Shown piece by piece: positions 16,120 to 25,083 of a DNA stretch of 64,000 bases (within the stretch, counting starts at the first letter, position 1; every line of letters begins with the position of its first letter). The notes beneath the pieces are model-generated. The model had not been told where the DNA came from. It searched no databases and saw only the letters and a list, made by a program, of their open reading frames with translations. Source of the DNA: CAYUQT01 sp964446835 (lineage in GTDB: Bacteria > Planctomycetota > Phycisphaerae > UBA1845 > JAFGLZ01); NCBI GenBank assembly GCA_964446835.1, contig CAYUQT010000040.1, positions 1 to 64,000 of the forward strand, read 5' to 3'. Made by a program: the position numbers and the translations under genes.

Positions 16120-17632
16120 GTGACGAAAAGCCTTGATAATCTGCGTTTTTCCTAGGGTTTTCGCGCGTTTTTGCCTTGCGGTTCACATCGCCGTTGAGTC
16201 CACCGCAGTCCACAGAAGTCGCTGTCTTTCCGTCCTTTTGCGGAAAGCAGAACGGAAAGACAAACCGCAGGAACTCCTGCCAATCCGCCCACTCGGGAAC
16301 CCTTTCGGTCTTCGCCCCAGCGTTGATCGGCATTGGCGTCGGTGCCTCCGGCAGGGCTCCGCGGAGAGCCTGGAGGGCCGTGGCCCGCTCTTTCAGTACG
16401 GTGTGCGAGTACCGGGAGAGGGTCAGGTTGATATCGCAGTGCCTGGCCAGGTCTTGAGCGAGCTTCGGGTGAACCCCCCGGCGGGCCAGGTTGGTGATGA
16501 AGGTGTGCCGCAAGGCATGAAAGTCAGCTACAAGCCCCTGACCGTCGCGGTACTTGAGGAAGCCTGACTCCTCGCGCCTCTTCCGTGCGACCTTGCCCCT
16601 CGCCTTGCGAATCCAGGCGGCTCGGGCTTCCGCGAGGTCCTCCCGCAACATCTTGGCAGGCTTGTCTGGCATTGGAAAGACGAGGGTCTTCTCTGGCAAG
16701 CCCTTCAGGCGGTCGCGAAGCTTCTGAGCCGTATCGCCCAGTAGTGGCAGCACATCCTCACGACGATGCTTGCTGTAGTTGGCGATAACCGTCACGGTCG
16801 GCGGGTTGTCGTCTAATCGGAAGGACTCCGGCGTTAGCGTGCCGACCTCCCTGGCGCGAAGACCCGTCTCGGAAACGAACGTGTAGAGAAGCGCCCGCTC
16901 CGCACCGGTCAATCCGAAGCGATGCGGTGCCTTGCGGGTGGTCTTCAGCAGGGTGTCGAATTCCTCCTCACCGAGCGCTCGGCGATCGTGTCGCCGGTCG
17001 AGTCGGACGTTGACGCCGTCCAGGTGGGCGACAGGCGATTCGGGGATGAGCCGCTCCTTGACCGCCCAGCGGCAGAACTGCTTGAACGCCTGAAGGTGGA
17101 AGTTGAACGTTTGGGCGCTGATGCCGGCAATCTCATTGCCTTGGTCGTCGGTCTGAGGCTGCCGGAGGTCGTTCAGCTTTTCCAGCACTTTGCCGGCGGT
17201 CACGTCCCCCCAGAACCGCAAGCCGCAGTCGGAGAGGATTCTCGCGATGCGAGCTGAAAGCAAACGAACGTGCTTCTCGGTCACTCCCTTGGCCCGGCGA
17301 GCCTTGAGGAAGGCCTCCAGATGCTCCGCGAGCGTTCGGTGGTTGACGGCGCGGCGGGCGTCCAGCAGCCCGATCTTGAAAAGGTGTTCCTCGATATGGC
17401 GGGGAAGGTGCCGAAGCCATTCCTGGAGGCTGGGGTCGGTTTGGCCGCCGCTGGCTCTGAAGAAGGCCACCAGTCGATTCAGGTTCCTGGCCAACTCTTC
17501 GGTGGCCGGGCGGCTGGTGAACGCGGCGATTCGATGTTGCACCTCGTTGTGATCACGGAACTCAATATACCACTTCGAAGTTTCGTTGAGCTTCCCGTCT
17601 CGATTCCGATAGGTCGGTTTCAGCAATCGCAT
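16058..17632 (-). CDS. int: Tyrosine recombinase, integrase of the tRNA-Thr element
   Basis: A 524-residue phage-type integrase. An N-terminal SAM-like core-binding region (about 95-215) is followed by the catalytic domain with Arg in ETGLRAREVGTL, a Lys in NYSKHRREDV, the HxxR box DFHALRHTFITN, and the tyrosine in LTLSRYSHT. Together these form a complete R-K-H-R-Y set. The last residues, VGFEPTTCGLQNRCSAN, are encoded by the antisense strand of the tRNA-Thr gene, so the reading frame crosses the attachment core and finishes in host DNA. This is typical of integrases next to their own att site. It catalyses insertion and excision of the element that extends to the right. Confidence 0.93.
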   Translation of the reverse strand: MRLLKPTYRNRDGKLNETSKWYIEFRDHNEVQHRIAAFTSRPATEELARNLNRLVAFFRASGGQTDPSLQEWLRHLPRHIEEHLFKIGLLDARRAVNHRTLAEHLEAFLKARRAKGVTEKHVRLLSARIARILSDCGLRFWGDVTAGKVLEKLNDLRQPQTDDQGNEIAGISAQTFNFHLQAFKQFCRWAVKERLIPESPVAHLDGVNVRLDRRHDRRALGEEEFDTLLKTTRKAPHRFGLTGAERALLYTFVSETGLRAREVGTLTPESFRLDDNPPTVTVIANYSKHRREDVLPLLGDTAQKLRDRLKGLPEKTLVFPMPDKPAKMLREDLAEARAAWIRKARGKVARKRREESGFLKYRDGQGLVADFHALRHTFITNLARRGVHPKLAQDLARHCDINLTLSRYSHTVLKERATALQALRGALPEAPTPMPINAGAKTERVPEWADWQEFLRFVFPFCFPQKDGKTATSVDCGGLNGDVNRKAKTRENPRKNADYQGFSSQPPVGFEPTTCGLQNRCSAN

Positions 17633-17658
17633 TCATCTTACCTCCGGCGCAAGCGCCT

Positions 17659-17886
17659 TCAGGCATTCTTGTACGATCTTGTCCCCTGCCAGCGGTCCAC
17701 GGGCGGCGCGCCGGCTTCCATCCACGCCTCAAGCGTTGTTCGGCTCCAGCGAACGGATCGCCCGAGTCGTACGGGCCTCGGCAGCCGTCCGGAACTCAAT
17801 AGTTTCCAGACATGGGCTCGGCTGATGCTGAGCATCTCAGCCACCTCGTCTGCTGACAGCGCGATTCTCGGTACCGTATCGGCCAT
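17659..17886 (-). CDS. Excisionase-like helix-turn-helix protein
   Basis: A 75-residue protein from the ATG at 17886 (AGGA at correct distance). It consists almost wholly of a MerR/AlpA-type winged helix: ALSADEVAEMLSISRAHVWK, then LLSSGRLPRPVRLGRSVRW. Proteins of this size and type directly upstream of tyrosine integrases usually act as recombination directionality factors or as regulators of integrase expression. It lies 26 bases before int in the same direction, and behind the repressor-controlled region, which fits a role in excision control. Confidence 0.8.
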   Translation of the reverse strand: MADTVPRIALSADEVAEMLSISRAHVWKLLSSGRLPRPVRLGRSVRWSRTTLEAWMEAGAPPVDRWQGTRSYKNA

Positions 17887-17915
17887 GATCCTTAATCCTA
17901 TCATGTTGTCCAGGG

Positions 17916-18137
17916 CTACCCGCAGTAGCTGCATCCACAGTGGTGGCAGAGCCAGCAACCGCTTTCCGGCGTCATAGTGGAGCCACACTCGGGGCATGCC
18001 ACCCCCGATTGGCGGTGGGCGATTCGCATGTGGCATGAGTGATGTGAATCCAGCGGTCTGGTGTCCACCGGCCGCTCAGGGCCGGCGGGCTCGGTGGTCG
18101 GTTCGGAGCGACATACGATCGTGTTCGTGCTGGTCAT
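17916..18137 (-). CDS. Small zinc-ribbon protein
   Basis: A 73-residue protein with a strong AGGAGG site five bases before its ATG. The C-terminal half holds four paired cysteines (VACPECGSTMTPESGC, CHHCGCSYCG) that form a zinc ribbon like those at the ends of many DNA-binding or nucleotide-metabolism proteins. The N-terminal half is polar and probably disordered. It precedes the excisionase-like gene by 29 bases and follows an operator candidate, so it belongs to the same recombination operon. The function is unknown. Confidence 0.65.
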   Translation of the reverse strand: MTSTNTIVCRSEPTTEPAGPERPVDTRPLDSHHSCHMRIAHRQSGVACPECGSTMTPESGCWLCHHCGCSYCG

Positions 18138-18156
18138 GACAACCTCCTATATGCTC

Positions 18157-18174
18157 GTTCGCTTACGTGCGAAC
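18157..18174. promoter_or_regulatory. Candidate repressor operator upstream of the zinc-ribbon/xis/int operon
   Basis: GTTCGCTTACGTGCGAAC is an 18-bp inverted repeat about 20 bases before the zinc-ribbon start. It matches the site at 19351 in 15 of 18 positions. Its position between likely promoter elements and the ribosome site suits repression by the adjacent XRE protein. Confidence 0.6.
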
Positions 18175-18195
18175 ACTGGTCGCAAAAAAAGAGAC

Positions 18196-18942
18196 CTATA
18201 CCTCCTTGCCGGTCAAGCGCCGGGGCACGCCGTCCACGATGCGGACGCAGGCGGAGTCCTCGTCGGGCCTGGCTGGCCGCAGAAGCTTCTCCAGGTGCTC
18301 CGGCAGGAGAAAGGGCTTGCCGTCATGAAGGCGGATGTCCTGGAACCGGTACAGGGCGGCGGTGAGCGAAACCCCAAACCTCCGCGTCAGGGCCGGCAGG
18401 AACCGCTTCTTCCAGAGCCAGGCGGACTCCGGCGTATCCATCATCAGTTCCACGATGCACTCCCGCTGGCGTAGCCGGTACTGCTCGCAGGCCCGGAAAA
18501 GCTCTCGAACCAGAAGCGGCACGGGCATCAGAAACGCCGCTGCGAACCGGTCCGCCTGCCTCTCATAAGGCTGAAACCGGCTGAAGCGGCCCGTGTCGGT
18601 CTCGTGGAAGGTGTTACGGACGTTCTCGTGGAGGACAAGGTGGCCAAGCTCGTGGGCGCACGTAAAACGGTAGCGTGCCTCCTGGGATACGACAGCCTCG
18701 CTGATGAGGATCTCCCGGTCCTTGAGAAAGGCCGCGCCCACCACGTCCGTTCCCAGATGAGAGAGGTCCTCAATCCCGAAGCGGATTCCGAGTGGACCTT
18801 CGATCCACTCATCGACCGGGATGGGCAGGGGAACCTCGCTGATTCGCAGTTTCCGGCAACAGCGTCTCAGGCACTCCGTCGCACGCTCTTCGATGCGGCG
18901 GATGGCGGGTGCCGGCCTCAGAAACGCTGAGCCTGAGTACAA
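18196..18942 (-). CDS. ImmA/IrrE-family metallopeptidase
   Basis: A 248-residue protein beginning with TTG. The zinc site HELGH lies in RFTCAHELGHLVLHE, with the later acidic ligand in YERQADRFAAAFLMP. This is the ImmA/IrrE (COG2856) family, whose members cleave a partner XRE repressor in response to DNA damage or cell signals and so switch on mobile elements, as ImmA does with ImmR in ICEBs1. The gene begins a few bases after the XRE gene in the same direction, and the pair adjoins the integrase operon. It is therefore the probable anti-repressor of this element. Confidence 0.9.
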   Translation of the reverse strand: MYSGSAFLRPAPAIRRIEERATECLRRCCRKLRISEVPLPIPVDEWIEGPLGIRFGIEDLSHLGTDVVGAAFLKDREILISEAVVSQEARYRFTCAHELGHLVLHENVRNTFHETDTGRFSRFQPYERQADRFAAAFLMPVPLLVRELFRACEQYRLRQRECIVELMMDTPESAWLWKKRFLPALTRRFGVSLTAALYRFQDIRLHDGKPFLLPEHLEKLLRPARPDEDSACVRIVDGVPRRLTGKEV

Positions 18943-18945
18943 AGG

Positions 18946-19329
18946 TCAGCCCTTGCCTTTCGTGCGAGCCATACGCTCGGCCTGACGAATCAGGTCGTTC
19001 CACTGATCGGGCGAGAGGTTGCGTGCGGTGCGGAGAAACTCGGGCACCTTGGCAGCGGTAAGCGCGTCCTGCGACGCCACCTCGTCCACGATGGCTTCCG
19101 GGCGGCTCCATCCCGCTCGAAGCTGGGCCTCGGCAATTCCGTATACACGGCAGATCCGCATAAGCAGATCTTCCGAAGGATTGCGGCGGCCTTTCTCGAT
19201 ATCGGTAAGGTGTGCGGGGGCGATGTTCAGGAGCCGTGCGGTCTCACGGAGCCCCTTCTTGAGCCCTTCTACGCGGCGTGCTCGAAGGACTTCCCCGATG
19301 GGCATGCTGGATGGAGGCTTTGAACTCAC
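18946..19329 (-). CDS. XRE-family repressor (ImmR-like)
   Basis: The preferred start is GTG at 19329 because AAGGAGG lies just upstream, inside the longer open frame. The product has 127 residues. The N-terminal HTH_3 domain is clear: LRARRVEGLKKGLRETARLL, then NIAPAHLTDIEKGRRNPSED. The C-terminal helical tail (LSPDQWNDLIRQAERMA) resembles that of ImmR-type regulators whose tail is cut by ImmA peptidases. It is paired with the ImmA gene and two matching inverted repeats stand before its own gene and before the recombination operon. It probably keeps the element quiescent. Confidence 0.88.
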   Translation of the reverse strand: MSSKPPSSMPIGEVLRARRVEGLKKGLRETARLLNIAPAHLTDIEKGRRNPSEDLLMRICRVYGIAEAQLRAGWSRPEAIVDEVASQDALTAAKVPEFLRTARNLSPDQWNDLIRQAERMARTKGKG

Positions 19330-19350
19330 GGCATCCTCCTTGTGCATTCT

Positions 19351-19368
19351 GTTCGCTTATATGCTAAC
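19351..19368. promoter_or_regulatory. Candidate repressor operator upstream of the XRE gene
   Basis: GTTCGCTTATATGCTAAC, an imperfect inverted repeat of 18 bp, lies 21 bases before the XRE start. It shares GTTCGCTTA..TGC.AAC with the site at 18157. It suggests autoregulation. Confidence 0.6.
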
Positions 19369-19463
19369 GGGCAGACAATGCGAAGTCAAGGGTCAGTCAT
19401 AAAGAAAGACAGCAGGTCCCGTCCTGGAGCGTTTGCTTGTCGCACCGGTCTGCCACCGGCGAG

Positions 19464-19615
19464 AAAGAAGGGGGCGGGGGAGGTCTGGAACCGGCGGCGT
19501 GTGGGGGTTCTAGAGACAGCCGGCGGGAAAGCGCAGCCTGCAAGCGACCGCCGGGTGAGCGGTCCCCTCCTCTCTCGCGAGCACCGTCGGATGCTCCCGC
19601 GGGGAGAGCGAGCCG
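19464..19615. repeat. 152-bp dispersed repeat, copy A
   Basis: This segment aligns without net length change to 62606-62757 in the same orientation. The first 28 bases are identical, and further identical blocks include CGGCGGGAAAGCG, GTCGGATGC and GAGCGAGCCG. The two copies lie 43 kb apart within the element. No ORF in it is supported. It is purine-rich on the plus strand at its left end. Confidence 0.75.
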
Positions 19616-19648
19616 GAGGGTGTGGCAGAGGTGTCTGTGCAGAACGAG

Positions 19649-20968
19649 TCAGTCAGATAACATCTTGAGTTCGACGAGCACGGTATCCAGTTCGCGTAGG
19701 TACTTCTGGGCCAGCTTGAGTTGTTCCAGTTGGTCAGGCTTGATCTGCTTCAAGTCAGGGTGCCACGGCCAGCGAGGTCGCACCTTGTCTTGGAGGTAGT
19801 TCCAGTAAGGCTGCGTACCCACGGTGAGAAGCTTCTGGAGGCCTCCAGGGGAATCCTCCAGGGCGCCGTAACCGCGTAGCTTGGAGAGGGAGATCGGCTT
19901 CTTATCGGTGCTATCCTTGGCATCAACGCCGGGCTGCCAGTAACCTTCCGCTGTGAGGGGTGCTAGCAAGGTCTTGACCTCGGCAGATTGGGCACGCTGC
20001 ATCTTCACCTTCTTCTCGGCGTCTTCGCGGATTCTGGCGGCCTCTGCTACACCCCTCTTCTCTTCGGCCTCGCGAGAGGCCGCGGTCTCCTCGCGCTTGC
20101 TCTTAGAGCGGGCCGCCTCAAGATCCTTCTCGGCCTTGATCTGCTTCTCGTGGTCCTCGGCCTCTTGGCGGATCTTGTCGGCCCGTGCGGCTGCAAGACG
20201 GCGGTCGGCCTCTGTTCGGGCTGCGTCTGTGTCCTTGGCTATTGTTCGGGCTTGTTCGTCGGCGTGTTGGGCGTCGAGTTCTCGGATGGCTTGCTCCAGG
20301 GTAATATCACGGTGCTTGCCTGTTCGCTGCGCTTCGACCACAAGTCCCTGAATGTTCAGCCTGGGCTTGCGGCATTGCTCGATGAGGCGGATCGTTGAGG
20401 CTCCCTCGTTCTCAAGGGCCGCGAGGAACTCAGGGCTGGGCTTGTAGGTTGTCTGCTCGGCGGCGAGCGCGGCGCGAACAGGTTCGAGCAGCGTCAAAAC
20501 GTGGGTGCGAATAGCCTCGCCGTCCGCCTTAGTCGGCCGGCGCTGCTGAAAGTGGTTTCGAAAGGCCTGGATGTGGGCGGGCGTGGCGGCGAGAGCCTTG
20601 CCGCGGTCGTTGGTAAGCAAGACCACGACGTTATCGTCCCACTCCTTGAGTTCCTTGTCGAACTCGGCGATCAGGTCTAGGGTCTTCTGGCCTTGGTCGA
20701 TGGCCTGTTGGCACATTCGTTTGGCCATAGCGATGCGTTCTTGGTCCTGTGCCTTGGCTGTCTCCTGTTCGGCTTGGCGGCGTTGCTCGGTTCGCTGCTT
20801 GGCCTGTTGAAACGGGTCGGAACCGCGGCGGTGCCACAGGGCGATGCCGACGGCGGTGCCGGCGATGACGATCGCGAGCGCGGCGACGGACAGGAGCGGG
20901 ACCGGTCGCCGCGTCCGGTGCTGGACGGAAGCGGTGTTGGGGGCGCCGGGTTCATTCGTTGTTGTCAT
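19649..20968 (-). CDS. Membrane-anchored coiled-coil protein of the conjugation-like module
   Basis: The start at 20968 has AAGGAG upstream and overlaps the end of the coupling-protein gene by 17 bases. The 439-residue chain has one transmembrane helix near residues 20-45 (LLSVAALAIVIAGTAVGIAL). A long charged coiled coil follows (for example AEQETAKAQDQERIAMAK and EAEDHEKQIKAEKDLEAARS), and then a compact C-terminal domain from about residue 360. No enzyme motif is visible. The coupling with the TraD/VirD4-like gene suggests a structural or scaffold role at the membrane in DNA transfer. It was not recognised as a named family. Confidence 0.7.
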   Translation of the reverse strand: MTTTNEPGAPNTASVQHRTRRPVPLLSVAALAIVIAGTAVGIALWHRRGSDPFQQAKQRTEQRRQAEQETAKAQDQERIAMAKRMCQQAIDQGQKTLDLIAEFDKELKEWDDNVVVLLTNDRGKALAATPAHIQAFRNHFQQRRPTKADGEAIRTHVLTLLEPVRAALAAEQTTYKPSPEFLAALENEGASTIRLIEQCRKPRLNIQGLVVEAQRTGKHRDITLEQAIRELDAQHADEQARTIAKDTDAARTEADRRLAAARADKIRQEAEDHEKQIKAEKDLEAARSKSKREETAASREAEEKRGVAEAARIREDAEKKVKMQRAQSAEVKTLLAPLTAEGYWQPGVDAKDSTDKKPISLSKLRGYGALEDSPGGLQKLLTVGTQPYWNYLQDKVRPRWPWHPDLKQIKPDQLEQLKLAQKYLRELDTVLVELKMLSD

Positions 20969-23900
20969 TCTGGTCGTCTCCTTTTTTCGGCTTCTTGGGG
21001 CGTTTCTTCGGTTTGGGCTTCTGGGGTGAGGGCTGTTCGAAGAGGCCCTCCTCCTTCTTGGCGTCGTCAAGCAGGCTCGAAAGGTCATCGAGAGATATCT
21101 GGTCGAAGGTATCTTCGGCACAGGCGCGGCGGTCGGCCTGCGCATTGGACTGGGCCAAGGTGGAATCGGCCTTTACATCAGGAACGATGGTGTCATTGTT
21201 GGGCGCGGGCCAGGGAGCGGCCTCCCGGCGCTTGTACTCATCCTGAGCGATGTGGAACTTGCAGGCCATGACGAAGCTGTACCCACCAAACTGGCTGAAA
21301 CCGCTACCACGGTTGACGTGGACGAGACATCGCTCGGGGTGGTTGCTGAAGTCGATGATGTCGTTCACCCGGTGTCGTGGCCCGATCTGCTCATGAACGC
21401 CCCCGCCGACGGTGTGGGTCGAACTGTAGGTTCCTTCCGAGAAAGACTCGAATTGTGAGGCAAGTTCATAGATGGCCTCGCCGGACGCCTTGCTGAGATA
21501 GTCTTGCTGGAAGACGTCGTTCACGGAGAAGATCTGCTTGAAACGGGTGTTGGAGAAGACAATGGGCACGAGGTCGCCGTCGGGGGTTTTCAGGTCGGGG
21601 AGCGTCTGGTTGGCGAGAATGACCCCGATGCCCATGCTGCGGGCGTGGCGAAGGATGATCTCCAGGTTGCTGCTGACGAGCTGTTGGAACTCGTCAATGA
21701 AGAGGTAGATGTGCGGATGGTTGCTCGGCTTGGTGGCTGCGGCCGTCAGCGCCGCGTAGAGGGCGAGCCGGGCGATCTCGGCCACGGCGACGCTTTCGAG
21801 TGCGGCCGGGAGGAAGAAGTAGAGGACGGCGGGGGACTGGAAGTAGTCGTCCAGATTGATCGCATGGTCGAGAACGGCCTGCGAGTAGCCATGCTGAGTA
21901 CAGGCGTTTAGAGCAGGAAAAGACGCCAGGCGGTCCACAATTTTGATGATGTGCGATGCGTCTTCGAGCTGTCTGCGGCCCATGCCCTGATAGACCTGTC
22001 GGTTGCGAAGAAGCTGGAGCAGGTGGGCAAAGGACGGGCAATCGGGTTGATAGCGAAGAGCGCGGAACAGAAGGTGGCTCTGAACGTCGGAGAAGTAGTC
22101 GCGACCATAGAAGCGGCCGTACTTGAGTCCGAAGGCACCGATGAGCAGTTCGGTACGCTGGTGAAGCGTGAGGCGCTGGTGGAGAGACTGGTGCATCGGG
22201 TTGAAAACATACGTGGAGTGGTCCAAGGTGGTGGTGAACCACTTGAACGGCAACCCGGCCGCCTCGGCTTCCTCGCGGGCGCCGGCAAACAGCGCCGGGT
22301 CGCCCTTAAGGTCGATGACGATCACGGAAGAATCCCGTTGCCGAGTGAGTTGGGCGATGAGGGGGGCAAGACCGATCGCCGTCTTGCCGGACCCGCTGCT
22401 GCCGAGGATGTGGGCATGCTCGCCAAGGATATGGCGGTCCAGCAGAATCGGGTAATCGTTGATCGTGCTGGTTCCAAGCCACAAGTGGTCGGCCTCCCGA
22501 ATCGTGGCTTCGCCGAACGGAACCTCGAAGGGAGAGGTGCGAAGGCGCTCGACGCGGGCATCCCAGAGGGACAGGCCGTTGGTGAAGCGTGGGGTGTTGG
22601 GGGGCTCCACAGCAACGTATTGAAGGTACAGGAGTGGGCCGGCAAGGAAGACAAAGACGAAGAAGAAGGCCAACGAACCGGCGGTAAGGCTCAGAACGAC
22701 CGAAGCGAAGAAGGCGGCGGAGGAGAGGTAGTTGAGGGTGAACGTGCCGCCCAATGCGACGAGTATCCACTGCTCGGGGATGGCGGCGAGGGCGGAATAT
22801 GTGGCTTCGCGGCGCTGCTGGTCATACGCGAGCCGGGCAAGCTGCGCTCGCTCATCGGCAATCTTGCTCAAGTAGGCACTGCGATTCGCGTCGTCGGCCA
22901 AGGTCTCGTAGTAGACCTGGTCGGGTTCCTCTAACGTGCGCTTGACCTCCTCAATCGCGGGCGGGGGCGGCGCGGCGTTTGCGTCCGAGGATTTGGGTTC
23001 GGGAAGCCACGCGCGGGGACCGACAATGAACGGGACGACCGGGAAGTAGGCGGATATCGGCAGGATCGACAGCGTGAGGAGAAAGATGGTGGTCTTCCAG
23101 ATCCAGCTGCGGCGGATGCATGGCCCTACCGGGCTGGCAAAGACTCCGGGCGCCGAGGTCTCGTGTGCGTTGTACGTGAGCCAATTCACGAGCGCACGCC
23201 AGGCGACGAGAAACATGAGGGCAAGTCGCATGGGCGGAAGCCGCGCGTAATAGGTCCAGAGGAGGCGTGCGGCCAGGAGCAAGGCAAGAAGGGCGAAGAT
23301 GGCAAGCATCCCTGCGAAGAGACGTAGTTCCGGTGTGATGAGGGCCAGAAGAAAGAGTATGAAGCTGACGAGAAGGGCAGCAAGGAGCCAAAGGCCGGCC
23401 AGGGGATAGGTGGCCAGCTCGGCCTCGTAATCGGATGGGCGGTCATGGGAACCGGGGCAAAGCCGGCGTACTTGGGCCCGCCATCGCGCGAAGTTCTTGG
23501 GAATGCGAGCCTGTATGGCGGTGTGCCACTGAGCCCGGACGGCATGGTCCAGCGTGGGGTTGGCGGCCATCCAGGTTGCGTAGTGATGTAGGATGCGGTC
23601 GGATGTCCAGATGGAGATAAGTACGGCGGGGATGAAGATGACAAGGTACGTGGAGACGGGATGATAGCCGGCGGTGACAAGGTGGAGGAGGAGCCAGATG
23701 AGGGGCGGAACAACGAGCATGGAGATGATGGAGCGGACGGGGATGCCGCGTAGGTAGCGGATGAAGGCAAACAATCCGATGCACGGATAGGCGATGGCCC
23801 AGAAGAACAAAGCGACACCGTAGAGCGGTGAGTCGGCGGCCCTGAGTGAGGCGGCAGCGGTACGGCAGAGCAACACGATAAAGACTGACGAAGCCATGGT

Positions 23901-24041
23901 GGAAAGGACCTGGTGGATGGCAGTGGAGCGGTCTGCCTCGGCCGTATTGGGCTGCGTGCGGTAGTCAAGTTGCATCCCGTGGGTAGGCGGCAACATCGAG
24001 AGGTCCAGGGGATCAGTCGTATCTCTGATGTTCGGTCTCAT
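20952..24041 (-). CDS. VirD4/TraD-like coupling ATPase with membrane domain
   Basis: A 1029-residue protein. The N-terminal 480 residues hold about eight to ten hydrophobic segments. The ATPase domain begins near 520, with Walker A GSSGSGKT at 547-554, Walker B in IYLFIDEFQQ near 755, and the later VILANQTLPDL sensor region. The tail is Lys/Pro-rich. These features fit a type IV coupling protein or FtsK/HerA-type DNA pump that brings DNA to a membrane channel. The many membrane segments and large size are unusual compared with the two-helix VirD4. The ATG has GGAGAGG upstream. Downstream lies the coiled-coil membrane protein, and upstream the winged-helix replication-type genes. Confidence 0.82.
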   Translation of the reverse strand: MRPNIRDTTDPLDLSMLPPTHGMQLDYRTQPNTAEADRSTAIHQVLSTMASSVFIVLLCRTAAASLRAADSPLYGVALFFWAIAYPCIGLFAFIRYLRGIPVRSIISMLVVPPLIWLLLHLVTAGYHPVSTYLVIFIPAVLISIWTSDRILHHYATWMAANPTLDHAVRAQWHTAIQARIPKNFARWRAQVRRLCPGSHDRPSDYEAELATYPLAGLWLLAALLVSFILFLLALITPELRLFAGMLAIFALLALLLAARLLWTYYARLPPMRLALMFLVAWRALVNWLTYNAHETSAPGVFASPVGPCIRRSWIWKTTIFLLTLSILPISAYFPVVPFIVGPRAWLPEPKSSDANAAPPPPAIEEVKRTLEEPDQVYYETLADDANRSAYLSKIADERAQLARLAYDQQRREATYSALAAIPEQWILVALGGTFTLNYLSSAAFFASVVLSLTAGSLAFFFVFVFLAGPLLYLQYVAVEPPNTPRFTNGLSLWDARVERLRTSPFEVPFGEATIREADHLWLGTSTINDYPILLDRHILGEHAHILGSSGSGKTAIGLAPLIAQLTRQRDSSVIVIDLKGDPALFAGAREEAEAAGLPFKWFTTTLDHSTYVFNPMHQSLHQRLTLHQRTELLIGAFGLKYGRFYGRDYFSDVQSHLLFRALRYQPDCPSFAHLLQLLRNRQVYQGMGRRQLEDASHIIKIVDRLASFPALNACTQHGYSQAVLDHAINLDDYFQSPAVLYFFLPAALESVAVAEIARLALYAALTAAATKPSNHPHIYLFIDEFQQLVSSNLEIILRHARSMGIGVILANQTLPDLKTPDGDLVPIVFSNTRFKQIFSVNDVFQQDYLSKASGEAIYELASQFESFSEGTYSSTHTVGGGVHEQIGPRHRVNDIIDFSNHPERCLVHVNRGSGFSQFGGYSFVMACKFHIAQDEYKRREAAPWPAPNNDTIVPDVKADSTLAQSNAQADRRACAEDTFDQISLDDLSSLLDDAKKEEGLFEQPSPQKPKPKKRPKKPKKGDDQNDNNE

Positions 24042-24390
24042 GCGATTTGCCTCTCCGGGAGAGTTGTTCGAGAAAAACTTCTTTTGCGGGCGCTATGGCG
24101 CTGACGGACTTCGGGCAAGTGGGTATAATACTGGTAACTAACCATTTCCTCTGCCCCTGCCAGAGGTGAAACATGCGGGGATGGGCGCAGCGTCGTCAGC
24201 TCCAAAGCGGTCGGAGTTCTCTGAGGGCCTAACGGGTCCTGAGGGATTTCTAACCGTACCTTCTGCACACCAGGCAGAGGGGAATAACTCATGGAGGAGC
24301 GTATGACGAACCGCAGAATCGCCCAAAGACTTAAGGCCCTTAGGGGTCTTATGTCTTTTTTACGCCGCTCCTTTTCCGATCGGATGCTTT
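24042..24390. other. Regulatory intergenic region upstream of the coupling ATPase
   Basis: About 350 bases with no supported gene. A TATAAT/TATTAT palindromic -10-like patch is present near 24123. A stem-loop (AGACTTAAGG ... CCTTAGGGGTCT, about 24329-24351) lies downstream of the winged-helix gene on the minus strand. The region probably holds the 3' end of one operon and the promoter of the next. Confidence 0.4.
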
Positions 24391-25083
24391 TCAAACTCCC
24401 TCCCCCCTCCGAAATGTGCCGCCGATGGTCGCGAGGCCGGGTACGACCTCCACTCGGAAATACGCCTGACCCGAAAGGGGCCGCTCTCCTTCGTGCGTGG
24501 CCTTGAGGGCCGCTTTCAGAGCCGCGCGCCGCTCCGGCGTTTCAACGAGGATAGCGAATGCGTAGCGGTGGCCCTCCACCCACTTGTCCAATTCGCGGAT
24601 GGCCGTGGACTCACGGAAGTTCGTTCGAATCTCGCGGATGACGTTCCGCATGGCGGCGTGGGCATCGGGGACGTAGATGCGATAGATCCTCGGCTTGTCC
24701 TGCTTCTCTTCGTCGATGCAATGGTCGCCTGGGAGCGTCTGCTTGGGAAAGAGACGGGCAAGTTTGTCCGGCTCAAGGCGGTAGCGGCGAGCCTGCCCCA
24801 TGCAGCAGAACCAGAGGATGCCGAGGTGCGTGTGCAGGGCTTGGGCGCCAAACGGCGTGGCCCGGCTTACCGGAAGGGCCAGGAGGGCGGCGGCCTTGGG
24901 GGTGAGTTGGTAGTAGCTCACGTTGCGGGGGAACTTGCCGACCTGAAGCAACCCTTCGGAGCGGAGCCGTTGGAGGACGGCGCCGCAGGATCTGCCCTCA
25001 AAGATGACGCGTTCAAGCACGGGGCGGAGCGTGATCCGATACAGGCCAACGTGTCGCAGGATGGCAAGGTCGCGTTTTTCCAT
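24391..25083 (-). CDS. Winged-helix protein, replication-relaxation type (second gene)
   Basis: A 230-residue protein starting MEKRDLAILRHVGLYRITLR. The N-terminal 80 residues form a winged helix with LERVIFEGRSCGAVLQRLRS and a wing ending SYYQLTPKAAALLALP. This is the arrangement of the replication-relaxation family found in plasmids and conjugative elements. The rest contains a compact alpha/beta domain without a clear active site. Its ATG directly follows the TAA of the previous gene, so both are translated together. The role is presumably DNA binding in transfer or replication of the element. Confidence 0.65.
   Translation of the reverse strand: MEKRDLAILRHVGLYRITLRPVLERVIFEGRSCGAVLQRLRSEGLLQVGKFPRNVSYYQLTPKAAALLALPVSRATPFGAQALHTHLGILWFCCMGQARRYRLEPDKLARLFPKQTLPGDHCIDEEKQDKPRIYRIYVPDAHAAMRNVIREIRTNFRESTAIRELDKWVEGHRYAFAILVETPERRAALKAALKATHEGERPLSGQAYFRVEVVPGLATIGGTFRRGEGV

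Noticed and set aside
24121..24134. TATAAT on the plus strand upstream of the coupling ATPase
   Set aside because: No -35 element at proper distance and no plus-strand gene follows; the patch is palindromic, so strand is unclear.
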